A DNA stretch of 64,000 bases from Hippophae tibetana (taxonomy: Eukaryota; Streptophyta; Magnoliopsida; Rosales; Elaeagnaceae), in the NCBI GenBank assembly GCA_037013495.1, contig CM072801.1:81143816-81207815 (forward strand), read 5' to 3'. The notes beneath the pieces were generated by a model that made no database searches, was not told the origin of the DNA, and worked only from the letters and a program-made list of their open reading frames with translations. A program made the position numbers and the translations under genes. Position 1 is the stretch's first letter; every line of letters starts with the position of its first letter. Positions 51,961-63,920 of the stretch are shown here, one piece after another.

Positions 51961-53052
51961 CCGTACCAAATTCCATCGTTTACATAACTTATAGAGGGTT
52001 TGAAGATTTTGTCGTAAATTTCCGGTTTACTTACTTTCCATTTGAATCAATAGAGCTGTAAATGAGATATTGGATCCGAAAAAGGTTTCTTTATTTATTT
52101 GGTCATTAAATCTGTATTCTTCCTAAAAAAATATGGGAGCCGAAAAAGAAAGGGGCTAGATTTCATAATTTCAAAAATAACAAAACATTTGATGAATGAG
52201 ACTTCCAACATCAAATGACCATAACTTTTGAGTGGGGTATCGTAACGACTATTATAATATATCAAAATCGGAGCTCATCTCGATCCATACAATAATTGTT
52301 CGCCTAGCATTGGAACCTGATTTCCGTACCCAAATTCCATCGTTTACATAACTTATCGAGGGTTTGAAGATTTTGTCGTAAATTTCCAGTTTACTTACTT
52401 TCGATTTGAATCAATAGAGCTGTAAATGAGATATTGGATCCGAAAAAGGTTTCTTTATTTATTTGGTCATTAAATCTGTATTCTTCCTAAAAAACTATGG
52501 GAGCAGAAATAGAAAAGGGCTAGTTTTCATAACTTCAAATATAACAAAACATTTGATGAATCAAACTTCCAACATCAAATGACCATAACTTTTAACTCGG
52601 GTATCGTAACGACTATTATAATATATCAAAATCGGAGCTCGTCTCGATCCATACAATAATTGTTGGCCTAGCATTGGAACCTGATTTCCGTACCAAATTC
52701 CATCGTTTACATAACTTATAGAGGGTTTGAAGATTTTGTCGTAAATTTCCGGTTTACTTACTTTCCATTTGAATCAATAGAGCTGTAAATGAGATATTGG
52801 ATCCGAAAAAGGTTTCTTTATTTATTTGGTCATTAAATCTGTATTCTTCCTAAAAAAATATGGGAGCCGAAAAAGAAAGGGGCTAGATTTCATAATTTCA
52901 AAAATAACAAAACATTTGATGAATGAGACTTCCAACATCAAATGACCATAACTTTTGAGTGGGGTATCGTAACGACTATTATAATATATCAAAATCGGAG
53001 CTCGTCTCGATCCATACAATAATTGTTGGCCTAGCATTGGAACCTGATTTCC
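51960..53052 (+). repeat. K''/D hybrid, S/J hybrid, K''/D hybrid
   Basis: Two near-identical hybrids (about 51963 and 52690) have a K'' front (GTACCAAATTCC, TTATAGAGGG, CCGGTTTAC) and a D back (GGGAGCCG, GCTAGATTTC, GAGTGG). Between them lies a unit with CCAGTTTAC, the private CAGAAATAGAAAAGG at 52504 and a J back. The same K''/D hybrid appears at about 46150, 53780 and 59590, so it amplified as a unit. Confidence 0.75.
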
Positions 53053-54506
53053 GTACCCAAATTCCATCGTTTACATAACTTATCGAGGGTTTGAAGATTT
53101 TGTCGTAAATTTCCAGTTTACTTACTTTCGATTTGAATCAATAGAGCTGTAAATGAGATATTGGATCCGAAAAAGGTTTCTTTATTTATTTGGTCATTAA
53201 ATCTGTATTCTTCCTAAAAACGTATGGGAGCAGAAAAAGAAAGGGGCTAGTTTTCATAATTTCAAAAATAACAAAACATTTGATGAATGAGACTTCCAAC
53301 ATCAAATGACCATAACTTTTGACTGGGGTATCGTAACGACTATTATAATATATCAACTCGGAGCTCGTCCCGATCCATACACTAATTGTTGGCCTCGGAA
53401 TGGAACCTGATTTCTGTACCCAAATTCCATAGTTTACATAACTTATCGAGGGTTTTAAGATTTTGTCGTAAATTTGCGGTTTACTTACCTTCGATATGAT
53501 TCAATAGAGCTATCAATGAGATATTGGTTCCGACAAAGGTTTCTTTATTTATTTGGTCATTAAATCTGTATTCTTCCTAAAAACGTATGGGAGCAGAAAA
53601 AGAAAAGGGCTAGTTTTCAAAACTTCAAAAATTCGAAAACATTTGATGAATCAGACTTCCAACATCAAATGACCATAACTTTTGACTGGGGTATCGTAAC
53701 GACTATTATAATATATCAAAATCGGAGCTCGTCTCGATCCATACAATAATTGTTGGCCTAACATTGGAACCTGATTTTCGTACCAAATTCCATCGTTTAC
53801 ATAACTTATAGAGGGTTTGATGATTTTGTCGTAAATTTCCGGTTTACTTACTTTCCATTTGAATCAATAGAGCTGTAAATGAGATATTGGATCCGAAAAA
53901 GGTTTCTTTATTTATTTGGTCATTAAATCTGTATTCTTCCTAAAAAAATATGGGAGCCGAAAAAGAAAGGGGCTAGATTTCATAATTTCAAAAATAACAA
54001 AACATTTGATGAATGAGACTTCCAACATCAAATGACCATAACTTTTGAGTGGGGTATCGTAACGACTATTATAATATATCAAAATCGGAGCTCGTCTCGA
54101 TCCATACAATAATTGTTGGCCTAGCATTGGAACCTGATTTTCGTACCAAATTCCATCGTTTACATAACTTATCGAGGGTTTGAAGATTTTCTCGTAAATT
54201 TCCGGTTTACTTACTTTCGATTTGAATCAATAGAGCTGTAAATGAGATATTGGATTCGAAAAAAGGTTTCTTTATTTATTTGGTCATTAAATCTGTATTC
54301 TTCCTAAAAAACTATGGGAGCAGAAAAAGAAAGGGGCTAGTTTTCGTAATTTCAAATATAACAAAACATTTGATGAATGAGACTTCCAACATCAAATGAC
54401 CATAACTTTTGAGTGGGGTATCGTAACGACTATTATAATATATCAAAATCGGAGCTCGTCTCGATCCATACAATAATTGTTGGCCTAGCATTGGAACCTG
54501 ATTTCC
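53053..54506 (+). repeat. O-P pair, K''/D hybrid and CCGG/GAGTGG hybrid
   Basis: O and P at 53053 and about 53416 repeat 49783-50500 at shift 3270 bp (9 monomers). A K''/D hybrid follows (GATGATTTTG at 53819 is private), then a unit with GTACCAAATTCC, TTCTCGTAAAT (54190), GGATTCGAAAAAAGG (54253), TTTCGTAATTTC and AAATATAAC with GAGTGG. The portion from about 53420 to 54220 is matched at about 59230-60030, shift 5814 bp (16 monomers). Confidence 0.7.
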
Positions 54507-55280
54507 GTACCCAAATTCCATCGTTTACATAACTTATCGAGGGATTGAAGATTTTGTCGTAAATTTCCAGTTTACTTACTTTCGATTTGAATCAATAGAG
54601 CTGTAAATGAGATATTGGATCCGAAAAAGGTTTCTTTATTTATTTGGTCATTAAATCTGTATTCTTCCTAAAAACGTATGGGAGCAGAAAAAGAAAGGGG
54701 CTAGTTTTCATAATTTCAAAAATAACAAAACATTTGATGAATCAGACTTCCAACATCAAATGACCATAACTTTTGACTGGGGTATCGTAACGACTATTAT
54801 AATATATCAAATCGGAGCTCGTCCCGATCCATACACTAATTGTTGGCCTCGGAATGGAACCTGATTTCTGTACCCAAATTCCATAGTTTACATAACTTAT
54901 CGAGGGTTTTAAGATTTTGTCGTAAATTTGCGGTTTACTTACCTTCGATATGATTCAATAGAGCTATCAATGAGATATTGGTTCCGACAAAGGTTTCTTT
55001 ATTTATTTGGTCATTAAATCTGTATTCTTCCTAAAAACGTATGGGAGCAGAAAAAGAAAAGGGCTAGTTTTCAAAACTTCAAAAATTCGAAAACATTTGA
55101 TGAATCAGACTTCCAACATCAAATGACCATAACTTTTGACTGGGGTATCATAACGACTATTATAATATATCAAAATCGGAGCTCGTCTCGATCCATACAA
55201 TAATTGTTGCCTAACATTGGAACCTGATTTCCGTACCCAAATTCCATCGTTTACATAACTTATCGAGGGTTTGAAGATTT
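54250..55280 (+). repeat. 10-monomer spaced block, copy 1 (shift 3633)
   Basis: The hybrid back (AAATATAAC, AATGAGAC, GAGTGGGG) plus the O and P units recur at about 57885-58915, 3633 bp (10 monomers) downstream, with O at 54507 and 58140. The first copy has the private GAGGGATTGAAG at 54540; the second has TGATATATTGG at 58241. A two-base deletion (GTTGCCTAAC for GTTGGCCTAAC-type sequence) lies near 55209. Confidence 0.75.
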
Positions 55281-56450
55281 TGTCGTAAATTTCCGGTTTA
55301 CTTATTTTCGATTTGAATCAATAGAGCTGTAAATGAGATATTGGATCCGAAAAGGTTTCTTTATTTATTTGGTCATTAAATCTGTATTCTTCCTAAAAAA
55401 CTATGGGAGCAGAAAAAGAAAGGGGCTAGTTTTCATAATTTCAAATATAACAAAACATTTGATGAATCAGACTTCCAACATCAAATGACCATAACTTTTA
55501 ACTCGGGTATCGTAACGACTATTATAATATATCAAATCGGAGCACGTCTCGATTCATACAATAATTTTTGGCCTCGGAATGGAACCTGATTTCTGTACCC
55601 AAATTCCATCGTTTACATAATTTATCGAGGGTTTTAAGATTTTGTCGGAAATTTGCAGTTTACTTACCTTCGATATGATTCAATAGAGCTGTCAATGAGA
55701 TATTGGTTCCGACAAAGGTTTCTTTATTTATTTGGTCATTAAATCTGTATTCTTCCTAAAAAACTATGGGAGCAGAAAAAGAAAGGGGCTAGTTTTCATA
55801 ATTTCAAAAATAACAAAACATTTGATGAATTAGACTTCCAACATCAAATGACCATAACTTTTGACTAGGGTATCGTAACGACTATTATAATATATGAAAT
55901 CGGAGCTCGTCTCGATCCATTACAATAATTGTTGGCCTAGCATTGGAACCTCATTTCCGTAACCAAATTACATCGTTTACATAACTTATCGAGAGTTTGA
56001 AGATTTTGTCGTAAATTTGCGGTTTACTTACCTTCGATTTGAATCAATAGAGCTGTAAATGAGATATTGCATCCGATAAAGGTTTCTTTATTTATTTGGT
56101 CATTAAATCTGTATTCTTCCTAAAAAGCTATGGGAGCAGAAAAAGAAAGGGGCTAGATTTCATAATTTCAAAAATAACCAAACATTTGATGAATGAGACT
56201 TCCAACATCAAATGACCATAATTTTTGACTAGGGTATCGTAACGACTATTATAATATATCAAATCAGAGCTCGTCTCGATCCATACAATAATTGTTGGCC
56301 TCGGAATGGAACCTGATTTTTGTACCCAAATTCCATCGTGTACATAACTTATCGATGGTTTTAAGATTTTGTCGTAAATTTGCGGTTTACTTACCTTCGA
56401 TATGATTCAATAGAGCTGTCAATGAGATATTGGTTCCGACAAAGGTTTCT
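54507..56450 (+). repeat. O-P-Q-L-M-N run, second region IV/V copy
   Basis: Repeats 49783-51720 at a shift of 4723-4724 bp (13 monomers): O (54507), P, Q (55233), L, M and the front of N. The runs part where N reads AATCTGTATTC with AAAAACGTATG here but AATCGGTATTC with AAAAAACTATG there. Private changes include GTCGGAAATTTG near 55646 and ATAACCAAAC at 56174; the latter is shared with 60535. Confidence 0.75.
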
Positions 56451-57805
56451 TTATTTATTTGGTCATTAAATCTGTATTCTTCCTAAAAACGTATGGGAGT
56501 AGAAAAAGAAAGGGGCTAGTTTTCAAAACTTCCAAAATAGGAAAACATTTGATGAATCAGACTTCCAACATCAAATGACCATAACTTTTAACTCGGGTAT
56601 CGTAACGACTATTATAATATATCAAAATCGGAGCTTGTTTCGATCCATACAATAATTGTTGGCCTAGCATTGGAACCTGATTTCCGTACCCAAATTCCAT
56701 CGTTTACATAACTTATCGAGGGTTTTAAGATTTTGTCGTAAATTTGCGGTTTACTTACCTTCGATTTGCTTCAATAGAGCTGTCAATGAGATATTGTTTC
56801 CGACAAAGGTTTCTTTATTTATTTGGTCATTAAATCTGTATTCGTCCTAAAAAACTATGATGGCAGAAAAAGAAAGGGGCTAGTTTTCAAAACTACAAAA
56901 ATAACAAAACATTTGATGAATCAGACTTCCAACAACAAATGACCATAACTTTTGACTGGGGTATCGTAACGACTATTATAATATATCAAATCGGAGCTCG
57001 TCTCGATCCATACAATAATTGTTGGCCTCAGAATGGAACCTGATTTCTGTAGCCAAATTCCATCGTGTACATAACCTATAGATGGTTTTAAGATTTTGTC
57101 GTAAATTTGCGATTTACTTGTCTTTGATATGATTCAATAGAGCTGTCAATGAGATATTGGTTCCGACAAAGGTTTCTTTATTTATTTGGTCATTAAATCT
57201 GTATTCTTCCTAAAAACGTATGGGAGCAGAAAAAGAAAGGGGCTAGTTTTCAAAACTTCAAAAATACGAAAACATTTGATGCATCAGACTTCCAATATCA
57301 AATGACCATAACTTTTAACTCGGGTATAATAACGACTATTATAATATATCAAAATCGGTGCTCGTCTCGATCCATCCAATAATTTTTGGCCTAGCATTGG
57401 AACCTGATTTCCGTACCCAAATTCCATCGTTTACATAACTTATCGAGGGTTTTAAGATTTTGTCGTAAATTTGCGGTTTACTTACCTTCGATTTGCTTCA
57501 ATAGAGCTGTCAATGAGATATTGTTTCCGACAAAGGTTTCTTTATTTATTTGGTCATTAAATCTGCATTCTTCCTAAAAGACTATGGGAGCAGAAAAAGA
57601 AAGGGGCTAGTTTTCAAAACTTCAAAAATAACAAAACATTTGATGAATTAGACTTCCAACATCAAATGACCATAACTTTTGACTGGGGTATCGTAACGAC
57701 TATTATAATATATCAAATCGGAGCTCGTCTAAATCCATACAATAATTGTTGGCCTCGGAATGGAACCTGATTTTTGTACCCAAATTCCATCGTGTACATA
57801 ACTTA
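55740..57805 (+). repeat. 12-monomer HOR, copy 1 segment (shift 4360)
   Basis: L, M, N and several older units match 60100-62165 at a shift of 4360 bp (12 monomers). Rare shared marks are ATAACCAAAC (56174/60534), ACTTCCAAAATAGG (56526/60886), GAGCTTGTTTCG (56633/60993), ATTCGTCC and CTATGATGGCAG (56841/61201), GTAGCCAAATTCC (57049/61409), AACCTATAGATGG (57074/61434) and GATGCATCAG (57279/61639). The match is lost near 57808, where this copy reads TTATCGAGGG and the other TTATCGATGG. Confidence 0.85.
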
Positions 57806-57807
57806 TC

Positions 57808-58140
57808 GAGGGTTTTAAGATTTTGTCGTAAATTTGCGGTTTACTTACCTTCGATTTGAATCAATAGAGCTGTAAATGAGATATTGGATCCGAAAAAGGT
57901 TTCTTTATTTATTTGGTCATTAAATCTGTATTCTTCCTAAAAAACTATGGGAGCAGAAAAAGAAAGGGGCTAGTTTTCATAATTTCAAATATAACAAAAC
58001 ATTTGATGAATGAGACTTCCAACATCAAATGACCATAACTTTTGAGTGGGGTATCGTAACGACTATTATAATATATCAAAATCGGAGCTCGTCTCGATCC
58101 ATACAATAATTGTTGGCCTAGCATTGGAACCTGATTTCCG
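57808..58140 (+). repeat. Class-switching recombinant monomer
   Basis: The unit starts as the class that follows CCTCGG (TTTTTGTACCC, CGTGTAC, GGGTTTTAAG, TTTGCGGTTTACTTACC) but between about 57855 and 57895 changes to GATTTGAATC and GGATCCGAAAAAGG. It then continues as the AAATATAAC/GAGTGG hybrid. It marks where the older right-end family was joined to the O-P family. Confidence 0.7.
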
Positions 58141-58866
58141 TACCCAAATTCCATCGTTTACATAACTTATCGAGGGTTTGAAGATTTTGTCGTAAATTTC
58201 CAGTTTACTTACTTTCGATTTGAATCAATAGAGCTGTAAATGATATATTGGATCCGAAAAAGGTTTCTTTATTTATTTGGTCATTAAATCTGTATTCTTC
58301 CTAAAAACGTATGGGAGCAGAAAAAGAAAGGGGCTAGTTTTCATAATTTCAAAAATAACAAAACATTTGATGAATCAGACTTCCAACATCAAATGACCAT
58401 AACTTTTGACTGGGGTATCGTAACGACTATTATAATATATCAAATCGGAGCTCGTCCCGATCCATACACTAATTGTTGGCCTCGGAATGGAACCTGATTT
58501 CTGTACCCAAATTCCATAGTTTACATAACTTATCGAGGGTTTTAAGATTTTGTCGTAAATTTGCGGTTTACTTACCTTCGATATGATTCAATAGAGCTAT
58601 CAATGAGATATTGGTTCCGACAAAGGTTTCTTTATTTATTTGGTCATTAAATCTGTATTCTTCCTAAAAACGTATGGGAGCAGAAAAAGAAAAGGGCTAG
58701 TTTTCAAAACTTCAAAAATTCGAAAACATTTGATGAATCAGACTTCCAACATCAAATGACCATAACTTTTGACTGGGGTATCATAACGACTATTATAATA
58801 TATCAAAATCGGAGCTCGTCTCGATCCATACAATAATTGTTGGCCTAACATTGGAACCTGATTTCC
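58140..58866 (+). repeat. 2-monomer O-P tandem repeat, copy 1 (727 bp)
   Basis: O at 58140 and P at about 58503 are followed directly by a second O-P pair. The rare TGATATATTGG at 58241 recurs at 58968, exactly 727 bp later. P of this copy has TATCATAACG, as do the P units near 50424 and 55148. Confidence 0.85.
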
Positions 58867-59590
58867 GTACCCAAATTCCATCGTTTACATAACTTATCGA
58901 GGGTTTGAAGATTTTGTCGTAAATTTCCAGTTTACTTACTTTCGATTTGAATCAATAGAGCTGTAAATGATATATTGGATCCGAAAAAGGTTTCTTTATT
59001 TATTTGGTCATTAAATCTGTATTCTTCCTAAAAACGTATGGGAGCAGAAAAAGAAAGGGGCTAGTTTTCATAATTTCAAAAATAACAAAACATTTGATGA
59101 ATCAGACTTCCAACATCAAATGACCATAACTTTTGACTGGGGTATCGTAACGACTATTATAATATATCAAATCGGAGCTCGTCCCGATCCATACACTAAT
59201 TGTTGGCCTCGGAATGGAACCTGATTTCTGTACCCAAATTCCATAGTTTACATAACTTATCGAGGGTTTTAAGATTTTGTCGTAAATTTGCGGTTTACTT
59301 ACCTTCGATATGATTCAATAGAGCTATCAATGAGATATTGGTTCCGACAAAGGTTTCTTTATTTATTTGGTCATTAAATCTGTATTCTTCCTAAAAACGT
59401 ATGGGAGCAGAAAAAGAAAAGGGCTAGTTTTCAAAACTTCAAAAATTCGAAAACATTTGATGAATCAGACTTCCAACATCAAATGACCATAACTTTTGAC
59501 TGGGGTATCGTAACGACTATTATAATATATCAAAATCGGAGCTCGTCTCGATCCATACAATAATTGTTGGCCTAACATTGGAACCTGATT
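58867..59590 (+). repeat. 2-monomer O-P tandem repeat, copy 2
   Basis: The second O-P pair also carries TGATATATTGG and CCCGATCCATACACTA. P here reads TATCGTAACG and ends in TTTTCGTACCAAATTCC, joining a K''/D hybrid as at 53780. The right half therefore resembles the 53053-53780 pair more than the adjacent copy, which suggests the crossover lay within P. Confidence 0.8.
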
Positions 59591-60100
59591 TTCGTACCAA
59601 ATTCCATCGTTTACATAACTTATAGAGGGTTTGAAGATTTTGTCGTAAATTTCCGGTTTACTTACTTTCCATTTGAATCAATAGAGCTGTAAATGAGATA
59701 TTGGATCCGAAAAAGGTTTCTTTATTTATTTGGTCATTAAATCTGTATTCTTCCTAAAAAAATATGGGAGCCGAAAAAGAAAGGGGCTAGATTTCATAAT
59801 TTCAAAAATAACAAAACATTTGATGAATGAGACTTCCAACATCAAATGAGCATAACTTTTGAGTGGGGTATCGTAACGACTATTATAATATATCAAAATC
59901 GGAGCTCGTCTCGATCCATACAATAATTGTTGGCCTAGCATTGGAACCTGATTTTCGTACCAAATTCCATCGTTTACATAACTTATCGAGGGTTTGAAGA
60001 TTTTGTCGTAAATTTCCGGTTTACTTACTTTCGATTTGAATCAATAGAGCTGTAAATGAGATATTGGATCCGAAAAGGTTTCTTTATTTATTTGGTCATT
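59590..60100 (+). repeat. K''/D hybrid and following CCGG-type unit
   Basis: The hybrid at about 59595 has the private CAAATGAGCATAAC near 59848, where all other copies read GACCATAAC. The next unit (about 59958: GTACCAAATTCC, TTATCGAGGG, CCGGTTTAC, CGATTTG, GGATCCGAAAAGG) joins the L back of the 12-monomer copy 2 near 60100. Confidence 0.7.
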
Positions 60101-62165
60101 AAATCTGTATTCTTCCTAAAAAACTATGGGAGCAGAAAAAGAAAGGGGCTAGTTTTCATAATTTCAAAAATAACAAAACATTTGATGAATTAGTCTTCCA
60201 ACATCAAATGACCATAACTTTTGACTAGGGTATCGTAACGACTATTATAATATATGAAATCGGAGCTCGTCTCGATCCATTACAATAATTGTTGGCCTAG
60301 CATTGGAACCTCATTTCCGTAACCAAATTACATCATTTACATAACTTATCAAGAGTTTGAAGATTTTGTCGTAAATTTGCGGTTTACTTACCTTCGATTT
60401 GAATCAATAGAGCTGTAAATTAGATATTGCATCCGATAAAGGTTTCTTTATTTATTTGGTCATTAAATCTGTATTCTTCCTAAAAAGCTATGGGAGCAGA
60501 AAAAGAAAGGGGCTAGATTTCATAATTTCAAAAATAACCAAACATTTGATGAATGAGACTTCCAACATCAAATGACCATAATTTTTGACTAGGGTATCGT
60601 AACGACTATTATAATATATCAAATCGGAGCTCGTCTCGATCCATACAATAATTGTTGGCCTCGGAATGGAACCTGATTTTTGTACCCAAATTCCATCGTG
60701 TACATAACTTATCGATGGTTTTAAGATTTTGTCGTAAATTTGCGGTTTACTTACCTTCGATATGATTCAATAGAGCTGTCAATGAGATATTGGTTGCGAC
60801 AAAGGTTTCTTTATTTATTTGGTCATTAAATCTGTATTCTTCCTAAAAACGTATGGGAGTAGAAAAAGAAAGGGGCTAGTTTTCAAAACTTCCAAAATAG
60901 GAAAACATTTGATGAATCAGACTTCCAACATCAAATGACCATAACTTTTAACTCGGGTATCGTAACGACTATTATAATATATCAAAATCGGAGCTTGTTT
61001 CGATCCATACAATAATTGTTGGCCTAGCATTGGAACCTGATTTCCGTACCCAAATTCCATCGTTTACATAACTTATCGAGGGTTTTAAGATTTTGTCGTA
61101 AATTTGCGGTTTACTTACCTTCGATTTGCTTCAATAGAGCTGTCAATGAGATATTGTTTCCGACAAAGGTTTCTTTATTTATTTGGTCATTAAATCTGTA
61201 TTCGTCCTAAAAAACTATGATGGCAGAAAAAGAAAGGGGCTAGTTTTCAAAACTACAAAAATAACAAAACATTTGATGAATCAGACTTCCAACATCAAAT
61301 GACCATAACTTTTGACTGGGGTATCGTAACGACTATTATAATATATCAAATCGGAGCTCGTCTCGATCCATACAATAATTGTTGGCCTCAGAATGGAACC
61401 TGATTTCTGTAGCCAAATTCCATCGTGTACATAACCTATAGATGGTTTTAAGATTTTGTCGTAAATTTGCGGTTTACTTATCTTTGATATGATTCAATAG
61501 AGCTGTCAATGAGATATTGGTTCCGACAAAGGTTTCTTTATTTATTTGGTCATTAAATCTGTATTCTTCCTAAAAATGTATGGGAGCAGAAAAAGAAAGG
61601 GGCTAGTTTTCAAAACTTCAAAAATACGAAAACATTTGATGCATCAGACTTCCAATATCAAATGACCATAACTTTTAACTCGGGTATAGTAACGACTATT
61701 ATAATATATCAAAATCGGTGCTCGTCTCGATCCATCCAATAATTTTTGGCCTAGCATTGGAACCTGATTTCCGTACCCAAATTCCATCGTTTACATAACT
61801 TATCGAGGGTTTTAAGATTTTGTCGTAAATTTGCGGTTTACTTACCTTCGATTTGCTTCAATAGAGCTGTCAATGAGATATTGTTTCCGACAAAGGTTTC
61901 TTTATTTATTTGGTCATTAAATCTGCATTCTTCCTAAAAGACTATGGGAGCAGAAAAAGAAAGGGGCTAGTTTTCAAAACTTCAAAAATAACAAAACATT
62001 TGATGAATTAGACTTCCAACATCAAATGACCATAACTTTTGACTGGGGTATCGTAACGACTATTATAATATATCAAATCGGAGCTCGTCTAAATCCATAC
62101 AATAATTGTTGGCCTCGGAATGGAACCTGATTTTTGTACCCAAATTCCATCGTGTACATAACTTA
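60100..62165 (+). repeat. 12-monomer HOR, copy 2 segment
   Basis: Partner of 55740-57805. It carries its own changes: TTAGTCTTCC (60192), ACATCATTTAC (60332), TATCAAGAG (60348), AAATTAGATATTG (60417), GGTTGCGAC (60794) and AAAAATGTATGG (61573). The number of private changes per monomer is visibly higher than in region III. Confidence 0.8.
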
Positions 62166-63920
62166 TCGATGGTTTTAAGATTTTGTCGTAAATTTGCGGT
62201 TTACTTACCTTCGATATGATTCAATAGAGCTGTCAATGAGATATTGGTTCCGACAAAGGTTTCTTTATTTATTTGGTCATTAAATCTGTATTTTTCCTAA
62301 AAACGTATGGGAGCAGAAAAAGAAAGGGGCTAGTTTTCAAAACTTCAAAAATACGAAAACATTTGATGAATCAGACTTCCAACATCAAATGACCATAACT
62401 TTTAACTCGGGTATCGTAACGACTATTATAATATATCAAAATCGGAGCTCATCTCGATCCATACAATAATTGTTGGCCTAGCATTGGAAACTGATTTCCG
62501 TACCCAAATTCCATCGTTTACATAACTTATCGAGGGTTTTAAGATTTTGTCGTAAATTTGCGGTTTACTTACCTTCGATTTGCTTCAATAGAGCTGTCAA
62601 TGAGATATTGTTTCCGACAAAGGTTTCTTTATTTATTAGGTCAATAAATCTGCATTCTTCCTAAAAAACTATGGGAGCAGAAAAAGAAAGAGGCTAGTTT
62701 TCATAATTTCAAAAATAACAAAACATTTGATGAATCAGACTTCCAACATCAAATGACCATAACTTTTGACTGGGGTATCGTAATTACTATTATAATATAT
62801 CAAATCGGAGCTCGTATCGATCCATACAATAATTGTTGGCCTCGGAATGGAACCTGATTTTTGTACCCAAATTCCATTGTGTACATAACTTATCGATGGT
62901 TTTAAGATTTTGTCGTAAATTTGCGGTTTACTTACCTTCGATATGATTCAATAGAGCTGTCAATGAGATATTGGTTCCGACAAAGGTTTCTTTATTTATT
63001 TGGTCATTAAATCTATATTCTTCCTAAAAACGTATGGGAGCAGAAAAAGAAAGGGGCTAGTTTTCAAAACTTCAAAAATACGAAAACATTTGATGAATCA
63101 GACTTCCACCTTCAAATGACCATAACTTTTAACTCGGGTATCGAAATGACTATTATAATATATCAAAATCGGAGCTCGTCTAGATCCATACAATAATTGT
63201 TTTCCTAGCATTGGAACCTGATTTCCGTACCCAAATTCCATCATTTACATAACTTATCGAGGGTTTTAAGATTTTGTCGTAAATTTGCGGTTTACTTACC
63301 TTCGATTTGCTTCAATAGAGCTGTCAATGAGATATTGTTTCCGACATAGGTTTCTTTATTTATTTGGTCATTAAATCTGCATTCTTCCTAAAAGACTATA
63401 GGAGCAGAAAAAGAAAGGGGCTAGTTTTCAAAACTTCAAAAATAAGAAAACATTTGATGAATTAGACTTCCAACATCAAATGACCATAACTTTTGACTGG
63501 GGTATCGTAAAGACTATTATAATATATCAAATCGGAGCTCGTCTCGATCCATACAATAATTGTTGGCCTCGGAATGGAACCTGATTTTTGTACCCAAATT
63601 CCATCGTGTACATAACTTATCGATGGTTTTAAGATTTTGTCGTAAATTTGCGGTTTAATTACATTCGATATGATTCAATAGAGCTGTCAATGAGATATTG
63701 GTTCCGACAAAGGTTTCTTTATTTATTTGGTCATTAAATCTGTATTCTTCCTAAAAAACTATGGGAGCAGAAAAAGAAAGGGGCTAGTTTTCAAAACTTC
63801 AAAAATACGAAAACATTTGATGAATCAGACTTCCAACATCAAATGACCATAACTTTTGACTAGGGTATCGTAACGACTATTATAATATATGAAATCGGAG
63901 CTCGTCTCGATCCATTATAA
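60720..63920 (+). repeat. Alternating two-monomer pattern at the right end (about 727 bp)
   Basis: Successive monomers strictly alternate between GATATGATTC with GGTTCCGAC (about 60758, 61485, 62213, 62940, 63667) and GATTTGCTTC with GTTTCCGAC (about 61122, 61849, 62576, 63303). The first type follows CGTGTAC starts, except the one at 63603 to 63667, which has the same start but a private TTTAATTACATTCG. The second follows AGCATTGG ends. This is a dimeric HOR with clearly diverged copies, hence older than the blocks to the left. Confidence 0.82.
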
